Shown here in pieces: positions 10,339-21,073 of a stretch of DNA of 64,000 nucleotides (position 1 is its first letter; each line of letters starts with the position of its first letter). Source of the DNA: Nothopassalora personata (lineage: Eukaryota; Ascomycota; Dothideomycetes; Mycosphaerellales; Mycosphaerellaceae); assembly GCA_033816765.1 (NCBI GenBank), contig CM066292.1, forward strand, positions 3,100,001-3,164,000. Reading direction: 5' to 3'. Under the pieces are notes generated by a model, which saw only the letters and a program-made list of their open reading frames with translations, was not told the origin of the DNA and made no database searches. The translations under genes were made by a program, and so were the position numbers.

Positions 10339-11787
10339 CTATCGCCGTCTGGTGCCTCCAAAGCCAGTACTTTCTTGCCGGCTGCTGCTGGGCGCCGGCG
10401 AACTGCTTGATCCTGATGAGTACGTGTTAGCACTGAAGTCCCTCGCATGCGAGCGCACTGCAGGTGTAGGATGCGGAGGGTGAGTTATCGGCTCGCGAGC
10501 AGGAGTTCGGTACTGTGTAGCGGAAGAAGATCTCGACTGCTCGCGAGTCGAAGCACAGGAGAAGGCCCTGGGATGTAATCTCAAAGGAGTGAGGGGCGTG
10601 GGCTCAGGCGCGGGAGTTCTATAGCTTTTTGAAGCGCTAGAGCTCGACAGCTCTTGATCCGGATCCTCAACAGTGTACAACTCACCTGCTCCCCAATTGC
10701 TGTAACTGGATGGTGCATTGTAGTTGGACGGGCCTGAGTAACAGTAAGCAGGTGAGGTATTGGTTCCACCAAAAATGTTGCTTGTACCTGGGCGGGCATA
10801 AGCGTTCCTAGCTTCCTGAACACGTGCCTGGCGACTGGCGTTCCATGACCCGGCGGCATAGCCTGCTGCGGCTCCTGCAGCAGTGCCAGACCAGAAGCCC
10901 GGTCGCCAAGGCTCATACTGTTGACTGCTGGAGCCTTTGGAGGAAGACTTGTGTTTGGGTTGTCCTGAAGATGGAAAGTCAGAAATGCTGGGCCTGGTCT
11001 CACACCGAGGGAAGCGACGAGAGGAGTAGTAGTCAACCACGCCACGTGTGACTGTCTCGGCCAGCTTCAGGCCAGTTTCTTGGGTAGGGGTTCATGTTCC
11101 AGCGAATTTGTCGGTATGCTCACCTCGGGGTGTATACGGCGGCGGAGGGTCGTCGTTGTCATCTCCTCCACCCCAAAAGCTACCTCCAGCGCGAGGCCCA
11201 TTAGCCGGTCGCCTACCGCCATTCGTGTTACCGCCAGTAGAGACACTGTAGAGTATCACGCCAACGATGGCCACAAAAATGATCCAGAAGAGTGTAGTGG
11301 CTAGTCCATCACCAAGTGAACTTTCGTCACCCGAGTGGCTCTTGGACCTCCAGGCTTTGTTATTGACGCGATCGTGGTACTTCTGCTCGCCTTGTCGTGT
11401 GAGGATAAGTCGATACTCAACGCCACACGATCCTTTCAGAATGAACGGGTCGTCCGGGTTGTCGTAACCTTCACAAATCACGTCCGTACTGCCAAGCTTG
11501 AACTCGGGTGGTAGGCTCGCCTTGCAAGTCCACTGGATGTCTTCTGCGTCGTATTCAGATCCAGCGTTGGTACAGCGCATAACATCGACCTCGTACAGGC
11601 CTTTGGCGTTGCCACCGATGCACGCGAGTTGTGGGATGGGCTCAACGCGTCGCGCGGAAGTCAGCGCGCCATTGCGGAGTGTCAGCGTCTTGATTGACGA
11701 CAGCCTGACGGCATCCTTTTGCTTAGAGGAATATGCCAATGATGATGGTGTAAGTGCCAATACCGCGAGAAGTCCGGTGAGATACAT
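10339..11787 (-). CDS. SARAF-like (TMEM66/DUF1183) single-pass membrane protein
   Basis: Homologue of store-operated-calcium-entry-associated regulatory factor, an ER membrane protein. Exons 11124-11787 and 10339-11051 join across a 72-bp GT-AG intron, in phase, to 458 residues. A signal peptide (MYLTGLLAVLALTPSSLA) is followed by the conserved lumenal domain (VEPIPQLACIGGNAKGLYEV, then CTNAGSEYDAEDIQWTCKA with paired cysteines). One membrane span follows (TTLFWIIFVAIVGVILY). The cytosolic tail holds a Pro-rich PPPPYTPR, the motif WRPGFWSGTAAGAAAGYAAG and the terminal GFGGTRRR seen in fungal members. Without the intron the frame would stop just after the Pro-rich motif. A later in-phase acceptor is possible, and part of the low-complexity tail could be a further intron. 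The fungal role is not established. Confidence 0.87.
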
Positions 11788-12297
11788 GCTGGTGGTGGTC
11801 CCCGTGGCGTAGACCTGTGATGTGTGTAGGTGGTGGTCATCGCAAGGACGAGGATTGTTGATGTGCGTTCATCCAAAAGCACAAGTGGCGATGGCCTCGA
11901 GCGTGAAGGACAGCTTTCTTTCTCGTCGTGACTGCCTCAGCAGGATGTTGTGGCTGCCTGAAAAGTTCGGCGAGAATCAGGCATCAAGCTCGCCCCGCCA
12001 AATCGTCATTGCACAGCCACAGCGGCTCTCTGCTGCCCCGCTGCTCGAAGTAGTCAGTCCCACCTAGCGCACAGTCTAATCAAAGCCAGCTGTCTTCCAG
12101 GTGACCCAAATAAAGACTTGATGCGCATCCCCTAAGTTTAGTCCGAGTGTGGTGTCAGGTGGTGGCCAGAGTCAATCCTACAAATCTCCGTTCAGTCGCC
12201 GATTCTTCCTTTTCTCACAAAATGGCCACTCAGACGACAGCTCCACGGCGACAGCCTTCAGACACAGCAGCAGCAGCAGCAGCAGCAGCAGCACATC
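11788..12297. promoter_or_regulatory. Shared promoter region of SARAF-like gene and ADE12
   Basis: The 510 bp between two divergent genes. It should contain both promoters and both 5' UTRs. The ADE12 side carries an upstream reading frame and a CAG repeat (listed separately). Confidence 0.6.
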
Positions 12298-12332
12298 ATG
12301 GCCACCATCATTCTCGGAGCGCAGTGGGGTGA
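12222..12332 (+). promoter_or_regulatory. Overlapping out-of-frame upstream ORF of ADE12, with a (CAG)9 tract
   Basis: An ATG at 12222 in strong context (A at -3, G at +4) opens a 36-codon frame. It runs through nine CAG units (12265-12291, read as polyalanine) and ends at 12332, 35 nt past the adenylosuccinate synthetase ATG at 12298, in another frame. If the mRNA starts upstream of 12222, ribosomes would reach the main start only by leaky scanning. Whether it is in the mRNA cannot be told from sequence. Confidence 0.5.
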
Positions 12333-13624
12333 CGAGGGCAAGGGCAAGATTGTCGATGTCATTGCCCAAGACGGCATCCAGCTGTGTTGTCGCGCGCAAG
12401 GCGGACACAATGCCGGCCACACCATCACCAAAGACGTCAATGGCACCATGACCACCTTTGACGTCCACATCCTGCGTGAGTCTCGTCGTCCAGTCGGCCA
12501 TCATGATGTGCTGACAGATCACAGCTTCCGGAGTCCTCACCGAGGGCTGTGTCAACCTGATCGGAACTGGCTGCGTTGTCTACGTGCCCAACTTCTTCAA
12601 GGAGATAGAGACTCTGGAGAGCAAGGGCATCCAGACAAAAGACCGTATCCTCGTAAGCGACCGCTGCCACGTCGACCTGGACCTTCACACTCAAGTCGAT
12701 GGTCTTGAAGAGGTCGAACTGGGCAAGGCCAACATTGGCACAACGGGCAAGGGAATTGGTCCCACATACTCTACCAAAGCCTCCCGCAGTGGTATCCACG
12801 TTGCTGACATCTTCAACAAGCGAAAGTTTGACGAGAAGGTGCGCCATCTTGCGGCAAGCTTCCAGAAAAGATATGGCGACTTGCTCAAGTATCATGTGGA
12901 GGATGAGATCACACGCTTCGACGACTACCGCGAGAGACTGAAGCCTTATGTTGTGGATCAAGTCCCTCTCATTGAGTCTGCGGTCAACGGCAACGTCCGG
13001 ATGCTGGTCGAGGGAAGCCAAGCTGCGATGCTGGACATTGACAACGGCACATATCCCTTCGTCACTTCGTCGAATACTGGTCTTGGTGGCGTGTTCACTG
13101 GCCTGCACCTCAATCCACGCAAGATCAGGGAGACAATCGGTGTCGTAAAGGCCTACACGACACGTGTCGGCTCCGGACCATTCCCTTCGGAACAGATCAA
13201 CGAGATTGGTGACAAGTTGCAAAGGGTCGGCAAAGAATTTGGTGTCACCACGGGACGTACTCGCCGCTGCGGCTGGCTTGACTTGGTGGTTGTCAAATTC
13301 TCGCACATTCTTAATTGGTATGATGCCATCAACCTCACGAAGCTGGATATCCTAGACGACTTCGAGGAGATCAAAGTCGCAATCGAATACCGCTACAATG
13401 GACAAAAGATCACATCTTTCCCAGCCGACCTCACAGTTCTCGAGAAAACCGAAGTCATCTACGAGACCCTACCAGGCTGGAAGTCAAACACAGTCGGCAT
13501 GAGAAAGTACGAGGAGCTCCCCGAGAACGCGAGGAGATATATCGAGTACATCGAGAAGTTCGTCGGCGTGAAGATCAAATACATTGGCACTGGACCTGGC
13601 AATGAGAACATGATTGTGCGGTAG
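12298..13624 (+). CDS. ADE12: Adenylosuccinate synthetase
   Basis: Catalyses IMP + aspartate + GTP to adenylosuccinate, the first committed step of AMP synthesis, in the cytosol. Exons 12298-12475 and 12525-13624 flank a 49-bp GT-AG intron and give 425 residues, the family's usual length. The start [17 protein letters not shown] holds the GTP-binding GDEGKGK loop and catalytic Asp; GGHNAGHT holds the catalytic His. The signatures [43 protein letters not shown] and [14 protein letters not shown] are all intact. The intron restores the conserved HILPSGVL junction. An overlapping uORF lies just upstream. Confidence 0.97.
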
Positions 13625-14205
13625 GACTGGCAATTAGAGGTAGCAAACCAGGAAAGACTCGAGGCTCTGAAGAAGTTGGCAAGCCAGGGCGAGGCATGCG
13701 ACAGTTTGGTCAAGGAGATGGACAGCAGAATTGGAGTAGCTTTGTAGCTGCGTGAGGTATACCCACCAGCCAGGGCATGGGGAAGAGTAAACATGAAGTA
13801 TACACAAAACAGAGCATGTCCCATTTTGGATCCGTCCACAGTACTAGTCCCAAGATGCCTTCGTAACGTACCAACTTGGCAGGCACATAGTACGCAAGTT
13901 TGTGGACGGCGCTTCTTATCCCATCCTAGGCGCTCATGACTAGATGCTGCCCCTTGAATCCTGCCACAGTTTGACAACGAGCATGAGACCTTAGAAGCGA
14001 GAGCGCAGGTCTAAAGATGTAAAATCCGAAATAAAAGGTCAGTTTGTATCTCCATACCTGCGCCAATACTCGATGAGCGCTTCAATTCAGCGCCTCCGGC
14101 TTCAAGGTATGCATGTAGGGTAGGACGTCGCAAGACCGCGCACACACAAGACCGTCGCCCATCTCGAATCTTACTCTTCTAAGCAATGTCAAGCAGCGTC
14201 CTCTC
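13625..14205. other. Intergenic between convergent ADE12 and PHO88
   Basis: The 581 bp that should hold the 3' UTRs of both genes. No RNA gene or repeat was seen; the frames here are shadows. Confidence 0.5.
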
Positions 14206-14916
14206 TTACTCCTCCTTCACACCCCCACGACCCGCCTTCTCCGCAGCCTCAATACTCTTCTTATCCGTCTTCACCTCACCCTGCTGCCCACCCAGCATCC
14301 CCGCCATCCCCGCATTCGCCTTCCACGGTCTCTTCAAATCTCCCGTCGCGGGCTGGCCAAAGAGGTGGACCTTGACAAGGTTGCCCTCGAATGCGCCCTT
14401 CAGTGGGATGATAGACTGGATCAGGAGCGGGTTGGTGTACTTGAAGTAGAGGTGCATGACGGCCATCATGCCGACTCCCATCAGCTGGGACTTGAAGAGG
14501 CCTTTGAGTTGGGTTGTGTCGTAGGCGTGGACGGTGGTGGTTACGGCTTTGGGTTCTTCGGTGCTGCCCATGGGGGCGGGCTCGACGTACTTGAGGACGG
14601 TCATGTCTGGGGGGCGAGAGTCAGTGGGACTGGCCTTGTTGTCGTTGCGACTGCTGGAGGGGAGTGTGGTGCTGAGCTCGTACCTCTCTTCTTGTTGATC
14701 TTCTGCTGGACGTAGAGATAAATGCCCGCAATGATGATGTTGCTCACGACGTAGAGGGCGCGAACACCATTGAGGACGTTCGGGTCGTCAAATGGGATCT
14801 TCTTGGAGGCTTGCATCATCACCAAGATGATGACGAGGTTGGTACTGTATAGCACATATTAGCAGAGGCCCTGGTCGTGGTCGCGTGTGATATGGTGCGT
14901 ACATTTGAGGATTCAT
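14206..14916 (-). CDS. PHO88: Pho88 / SND3, ER membrane protein of the SND targeting pathway
   Basis: Fungal ER membrane protein, known in yeast as Pho88/Snd3, which helps SRP-independent protein targeting and phosphate transport. Three exons, 14903-14916, 14684-14844 and 14206-14606, with introns of 58 and 77 bp, join in frame to 191 residues. The junctions restore the conserved N-terminus MNPQITNLVIILVMMQASKK and the block VLKYVEPAPMGSTEEPK. Two hydrophobic segments are seen: ALYVVSNIIIAGIYLYVQ and the MGVGMMAVMHLYFKYTNPLL region. The C-terminus is charged. All family blocks, including IQSIIPLKGAFEGNLVKVHLFG, are present, so the call is secure. Confidence 0.95.
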
Positions 14917-15373
14917 GGTGGCGGTGGTTGCGTTGCAGATATGCCGGCGTGGCGAGGGAGATGTTGGATGTCGCAGTGATTGCTCGTGCGGTCGTGTGTG
15001 GCGAGAGGGTAAGATGTGGTTGACGGCGCGAAATTTTATGGTCGGATAGCGAGAGGACAGATCTGGCTTCAGAGTCGGGCTAGAGCGGGCGTGCACGTGC
15101 CAAGACTACAAAGATAGTGGGGCATCTTGTGTGCACGACTTTTGTTTCATTCATTTTCAAGCGCTGCCTCTAATCAATCACATGCTGTCCTACTTGAGAA
15201 CGTAGGGTATGGCTACATAACATGGGCTCCGCTGTGTCGGTGCTCCTTCGCTGCTGCGCTGTGCGGTATGGTACACGTATCTGTTGCGACCTCTCCAACT
15301 CTGAATCATCCCTCCGCTTCGGCACTTCCCCTGCTGGCGTATATTACGAGCTGCGGTTTCCGAGCTACTCTCC
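14917..15373. other. Intergenic between PHO88 and AOS1
   Basis: The 457 bp that should hold the PHO88 promoter and the AOS1 3' UTR. No other feature was recognised. Confidence 0.5.
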
Positions 15374-16970
15374 TCATTGAGTGATCTCTCCTTGGTTTGT
15401 CTGTTCTTCCGGCTGCGTGATCGTAGGTGCTGCGGAGGGCGCTGCTGTGCCAGTGCTGCCATTCGCGTTGACCTGGGCTTCGACTGCTGGGACCACTCCA
15501 TCGCCAGGGGCATTTGGCATCGGAGCGGTGAAGTCCGGAAGCGCTGGAAAGCCGTTAAGACCAGTCATGTCGCCGTTCATAGTCATGTCCATGCCCATGC
15601 CCATACCCATGCCCATCATGCCCATATCGCCGCCCATCATGCCGCTGGCGTCCAAAGCCATGCCAATTCCATTACTGTTCATCGGGAAACCGTCCATGCC
15701 ACCCATGCCGTTCATGTCCATTGGAAGCATTGGCATCATTGGCGTGTAGAGGCAGTAGATTCTGCCATCGAGTGTGTCGCCATCGAAAAGTGCGAAGTTC
15801 TGGATGGGCTGCTCGCGCTTGCCAAGCACGTTGATAACATCCTCGCTCAGACGGCCGCCGACGAAAGCTGCTGTGGGGGTGATCTCGGCGCCGATGTTCT
15901 GGAGGAAACTCTTAAGAAATTCAGAACTCAACGTCTCCGCCGGAAGTTGCAACTCGTCTGACTTGGTCTTGGCCATCGCGGCGAATGTGGCAAGATCTTG
16001 CGGCTGAAGAACTGGAGGCCGGCCATGGTCGCGCTGGAACTCGAAGAGTGCACGCAGGCAAGGTAGCAACGCAGGCACTGCCTTGAGTTTTCGCCGATTC
16101 TTCAGGACATCTTCCGGCAGTGGCGAGCTGTTAGCCAGCAAAAGCGGGCAGTAGATCTCTTGCTTTTCGACAACCTCAATGTTCTTGCCGTCATTCTCCT
16201 TTCTGTTGGTGACGGCTTTAACGGAGCGCGTGACGGACTCTGCGGTGACCGCTGTGGGAACATTCGACTTCTCACGCTCGATCACGAACTCATGTGCCAC
16301 GAGATCAGCGAAGATGTAGCCGTAGAAACCATGTGTGCCTGCAGCGTAGAAAGGAATGCTAGCCAGATTCGCAGCAGTGTTGATGGCCGACAAGGTCATG
16401 AAATCGTGATCACAGGCAATGATGCATGCCAATTGGAAGTTATCTGCCACAGCCTGCGCAAGAATCGACTGAACGTTGCCGCTTGCCACCTTGACTGCGA
16501 CTCGAGGATTCAGCTCCTGGACTCGAGGTGCCGCTGCTGCAGCGCGCTGCGATTGATTAGCATTTCACAGACAAAAAGTGGCGGCTGATCGAACTCACCT
16601 GCTTGCCGACATCTTCTTCTCGAAGGAAGAACTGAGCACCGAGATCCTCCTCGGTGACTAGCTCGTCATCGACGATGGTGAGTGAGCTGATACCAGTGAG
16701 CGTGAGGTTCTTGGCAATCTCCGTACCCAGGGCGCGTAACGAGAAAAGCAGAATGTTTGCAGATCGGATTCGTTCTTGTGCCTTCTGACCCCAGAGACGG
16801 ATCTGACGGTCATACTGGGCCATTTCGTCGGCGCTCAAGACAACAGCTGTCGTGGTTGTTTGGACGGCTCCATGGCCATTGACCTGTGGCTGCTGTGCCA
16901 CTGGCTCACCAGTTGTGCCATTCAGGCCATTGACTTGTCGCGGGAACTGGATCGCTGATTCTGTAGACAT
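15374..16970 (-). CDS. AOS1: SUMO-activating enzyme subunit Aos1 (SAE1), with Met/Gly-rich C-terminal extension
   Basis: The non-catalytic half of the SUMO E1, which with Uba2 adenylates SUMO in the nucleus. Exons 16599-16970 and 15374-16546 flank a 52-bp GT-AG intron and give 514 residues. The Gln/Thr-rich N-terminus is followed by the E1 block AQYDRQIRLWGQKAQERIRS, LGTEIAKNLTLTGI, the nucleotide-loop region and, after the splice, RAAAAAPRVQELNPRV. The middle contains HGFYGYIFADLVAHEFV. No catalytic Cys domain is present, as expected for Aos1. The last 120 or so residues are low complexity, with repeated GM pairs (GMGMGMGMDM) and then a Pro/Ala-rich tail, so the protein is longer than the usual 350-400. 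Its partner is not in this window. It shares an upstream region with TAF6. Confidence 0.93.
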
Positions 16971-17520
16971 ACTGACCTCACCGGGCGGCTGCGCTCATCC
17001 AAGCATGAAGCCTCGGCCCAGTATCGCGTGACTCGCCCGCAGTCCCCGTGTGCGCGGTCGTCGAAGGAGTGCCGGATCTGACAATGTCTTGCTGCTGGCG
17101 TGCGGTTGATGTGGACGTCTGTGATCGACTATTGTGGATTGAGATGTGCTGAGGAGTAGCCAGACCGTCTTGGATGACAATGTGCAGTCGCATGTGATGT
17201 CGGTGTTTGCGATACAGTATGGCGAAGTGAACGCGACTAGCACGCGGACCGCCGGGCCGCGGACCGTCGATCGTACTTCAGCGAGCCACGATGCTTGTTC
17301 GCGTCGCATGCATCCTCGTCGTTGACCAGTGAGGAGGGTGGTATGTGGTAGTCATCGCAACAGCACCGCAGACCAGTCCACAGCCACACGAAAACCCGCC
17401 ACCATCACACACGGGCATCATCGCAATTACCCGAGCGGCACCAATATCACCACAGGACTCCGCCCAAACCATCACCGCTGCATGGTGGAAGCAGCGCCTT
17501 GGCAGTGAGCGGCGCGCACG
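16971..17520. promoter_or_regulatory. Shared promoter region of AOS1 and TAF6
   Basis: The 550 bp between the divergent starts of AOS1 and TAF6, the likely bidirectional promoter. I saw no clear TATA box or conserved motif. Confidence 0.55.
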
Positions 17521-18864
17521 ATGTCGGTGTGGAATCCGGAGAACGTGATCGATGTCGCTGAGTCCGTTGGAATTGCAGCGCTGAACCGCGACGTCGCAGA
17601 GCACCTGGCACGAGATGTCGAGTACCGCGTGCAACAGCTGATTGAGGAGGCGCTCAAGTTCATGAGACATGCGAAACGAACGACACTCACGACCCAAGAC
17701 ATATCACAAGCGCTGCGGGTACTGGATGTGGAGCCGCTATATGGCTACGAATCAACACGACCATTGCGATTCGGCGAGGCATCGATAGGACCGGGCCAGC
17801 CATTGTTCTACGTGGAAGATGAAGAGGTGGACTTCGAGAAGCTGATCAACGCTCCACTGCCGAAAGTGCCGCGAGAGATCAGCTTCACGGCGCACTGGCT
17901 GGCCGTCGAAGGCGTGCAGCCCAGCATCCCGCAGAACCCAACCCAGGCAGACCAGCGCAACCAGGAGCTGGCAGCCAAGGGTCAAGGCGCGAACACACTG
18001 GCAGCAGTCAGCGGGAACGACAATGTCCAGGTGAAACCGCTGGTCAAGCATGTGCTGTCGAAGGAGCTGCAGCTATACTTCGAGCGGATATGCGCCGCGA
18101 TCCTGGACGAGGGCAACGAGGAGTACCGCGCAGCTGCTTTCTCATCGCTGCAGACAGATCCGGGACTGCATCAACTGGTGCCGTACTTCATCCAGTTCGT
18201 GGCCGACAAAGTTACACACAACCTCAAGTCCCTGTTTATCCTCACCCAGAGCATGCAGCTGGTCGCCGCGCTCCTGGAGAACCCAAGCCTCTATATCGCG
18301 CCCTACGTGCCATCAGTGGTACCCTCAGTCCTGACCTGCTTGGTGGGAAAGCATCTTGGACCAAGCAATGCCGGAGATATCCACTTCTCACTACGCGACT
18401 ATGCCAGCAGTCTGCTCTCGAGCATAGCACGGAAATACGGGCCGAGCTCCTCGACGCTGAAGCCACGCATCGCGCGATCGTGTCTGAAGCACTTCCTCGA
18501 TTCACACAAACCTCTTGGCACACACTATGGAGCTGTTCTCGGCTTGACAATGATTGCTGGAGGCGCTGGCGTACGTTCGCTCATTCTGCCGAACCTGAAG
18601 GCATACGACATGCATCTGTCAGAATGCATGAAGGATGATGCGAAGCGCGCTGATGCCGAGAAGGTCGCCGAAGCCATCCTGAAGGCATTAGATGAGCTAG
18701 AAAAAGATGCAGTCACGGCGCCACAGGCCAACGGCCACCCCGAAGGCAGCGCGCTGAAAGACAGGCTGGTAGAAGCAATCGGAGATACCATAGGATCGAG
18801 GGTCTTCGAAAGTGGACGGCAGACGCTGATCAACGCGGTTCTCGAGAAGGACCTGGCAATCTAG
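17521..18864 (+). CDS. TAF6: TAF6, TFIID/SAGA histone-fold subunit
   Basis: Subunit of TFIID and SAGA; its histone fold pairs with TAF9. One exon encodes 447 residues. The N-terminal TAF/histone fold spans about residues 1-70 (MSVWNPENVIDVAESVGIAA, then RTTLTTQDISQALRVLDVEP). A short Gly-Pro linker leads to REISFTAHWLAVEGVQP and then the HEAT-repeat domain (about 180-400), which includes LQTDPGLHQLVPYFIQFVAD and the FILTQSMQLVAALLENP helix. Length and order match fungal TAF6. No intron is needed. Confidence 0.95.
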   Translation: MSVWNPENVIDVAESVGIAALNRDVAEHLARDVEYRVQQLIEEALKFMRHAKRTTLTTQDISQALRVLDVEPLYGYESTRPLRFGEASIGPGQPLFYVEDEEVDFEKLINAPLPKVPREISFTAHWLAVEGVQPSIPQNPTQADQRNQELAAKGQGANTLAAVSGNDNVQVKPLVKHVLSKELQLYFERICAAILDEGNEEYRAAAFSSLQTDPGLHQLVPYFIQFVADKVTHNLKSLFILTQSMQLVAALLENPSLYIAPYVPSVVPSVLTCLVGKHLGPSNAGDIHFSLRDYASSLLSSIARKYGPSSSTLKPRIARSCLKHFLDSHKPLGTHYGAVLGLTMIAGGAGVRSLILPNLKAYDMHLSECMKDDAKRADAEKVAEAILKALDELEKDAVTAPQANGHPEGSALKDRLVEAIGDTIGSRVFESGRQTLINAVLEKDLAI

Positions 18865-19168
18865 AGGCCTCCAGATCTCGACTCAGACTCAGTGATTGAC
18901 ATCGACCCTTGACGTGAAGAAGTGCGACGTTATATGGTATACTTGAGCTTAGCGTGGCGTTCTGGCGGAAAATATGACACAGTTTCCCTCGCAGAACAGT
19001 TCTGCAAACAACCCATTTACCAAACCCTCCCTTCTGCTCTCCCTGGTCTGTCTCTCTTCAAACTCTCCAACCTTTACTCCACAGCCCAAATTCAAAGCTG
19101 TGCAAACCCATCGAACGGAACCGGCGCTCCTCGAACGACCACAGCATCTAACCGCACCCCAATCTCCC

Positions 19169-19834
19169 TCACAATCCAAACCATCCTCTCCGCCGCCTGC
19201 CTCGCACCCTCTCCACGGCCTCCTGAGCTGTACAAACCGGCAGGCCGAAGCAGCGCGGCTTACGCAACTTGACGAAATCCATGATCGGTAGTCCTTGCAA
19301 TCCGGGTTGGAAACTCAAAGTCGAGCGCGAGATTGCCCGAGTCCTCGTTCTTCCGAGCCTTTCGAAGGGCCGGAAGAAGCGCAGTGTCGGGCCTGGCTGA
19401 CGAGTGGATCCGTGATCCTCGTATATGAAATGGTCGCAGGAGTAGTAAAGCAATGAGGCTTCGAGTCTGATTTGCTTACAGGTGTGGAGTAAGGCTGGCT
19501 CTAAACGCAGCGGCTGTTATATTTGAAGGGATGATTGCAACAGTGAGGTTGCGTCTTTGCCTATTGCGACTGGGTGGTTTTCTATGAGAGCGTGCCGCCA
19601 GGTGAGGTTCCCCAGCTCGGATGGAAGGGCGAGGATGTGGTATTTTGGTGCTTTCCGGGCCTTTGGTTTGGGACGTGGTTTGGCGAGGAGCGCAGGACCT
19701 CTGATGGTGTGCTGTTTTAGTGCACAGTGAAAAGGGACAGACAGACAACGTGCAAAGAACTCTCCAGAACGAGTCGCTGTGCTTGGATGAGACTGCAATA
19801 GACCTCGAGAGTATCGCCTGACGGTATTGGGCAC
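19169..19834 (-). pseudogene. 2EXR-type (F-box-like) protein gene, broken by an in-frame stop
   Basis: One minus frame carries both hallmarks of the fungal 2EXR family. The first is a Pro/Lys-rich lead into YHILALPSELGNLTWRHALI; the second is EPALLHTCKQIRLEASLLYY followed by about 85 more residues. They are separated in the same frame by a TAA at 19517-19519, eleven codons before the second motif. No ATG is present in this frame upstream (position 19834 is a GTG), so the 5' end is also lost or lies behind an intron. The reading frame is otherwise open to the TGA at 19169. I infer a recent pseudogene; an unseen short intron removing the TAA is the alternative. Confidence 0.6.
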
Positions 19835-21073
19835 AGTGCATGGAGCTGATATCGGAAGTACGGTGGTGGTGAGATCGATAGAGCCCGTTACGTGTGCTCT
19901 ATGTTACGAACGTCTCGATTTCAGCATCATCACAGCAGCATAGAAGGCCGTACTTTCATGACATGAATCCTGCACTTTCACCCCTACTCTCGTCACGTCC
20001 TCTGCGAAACAACATCACGACGGTATGGTAATACCTCACTGCCGAGGTTGGCACACACAAACATCGACTGTCTGAGTTCTTGAAAATGGCTGGACTGCGA
20101 CATGTCTCGGATCTTACCAGGTTGCTGACACGACCCGAAGGACGAGACGAGGTGAAGTCTGGTCCCGAGTCGCACGAGGCTTCCAGCAGACCCAACGTCG
20201 GCAAAGGAAGGCCGTTATCCGTCACCAACGGTTCCGAACGTTGCTGCAGCCCAACTGGCGTCAGCGCAAGCCTTCGGAAGGCCTGTCGTTGTCTTTAAAG
20301 ACTCCTCAACTGTGATACGATGGCGGGACAGCGAGGGCTTCACTTTCCTGGTCGTTGCAAACGTCGGTCAGCCAAGCCTGCGCAATCTTCCGATTGTCAT
20401 ACGTGACAGCGGCTTGCGTCAACACCCTGGAAAGCGGTGAAAATGCTGATGAAAAGCGCGTCGATGTTGTGGGCAAGGCCTTTGTTCTCGATCACCCTGG
20501 AGGAGGACTCCACTCGGCAGACGCTCCCCGATCACGCTAGCAGAACGCCCATACTGACGTCGGTAACGAATGACATCTCGCTCTTATAGTGGTACCGTTG
20601 ACGACAGATCTATCTGTCAACACTCCAGAGGTATCACGAATGCTCCTGAAAAGCCACCAGTCTGATCACCGCTGCTACGATTCGCACGGCACTTGCCAAT
20701 AACTTTCGGGCTTCCATGGCAGACAAACATCTGCATATCGTCTCCGAAGAAGCCATGGGCCTATCACGTATAGCGATTCTCGTCATTTTTCGTAAGTATA
20801 GAGCGAGGACCCCTGCCATGCCTCCGCAGCTTGAACATGCGAACCACTCTTTTAGGCCTCGCGTGGCCCTGCGTGCATTGCTTCCAGCGCGTAAGATCAT
20901 GTCTTGACAACGCAGAACCCTCTCCACCTCTCATAATTCAACCATCTGCGGTATCTGCATCTCAGCGACGTTTCCCGCTGCGTCTACTGCAAGTCCACCA
21001 CACCATGATGTAAAATCTCAAATCTAAATCTCCACGTCTCCAGATTCTTCAGATCTTGTCGAAAGCTAGCACG
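19835..21073. other. Intergenic, 1.2 kb
   Basis: Several short frames on both strands, none with a recognisable family or consistent start. It should hold the promoter of the gene at 21,074. No RNA gene or repeat was seen. Confidence 0.45.

Noticed and set aside
12178..13306. Minus-strand frames of 125 and 289 codons
   Set aside because: Antisense shadows of adenylosuccinate synthetase, caused by its strong codon bias.
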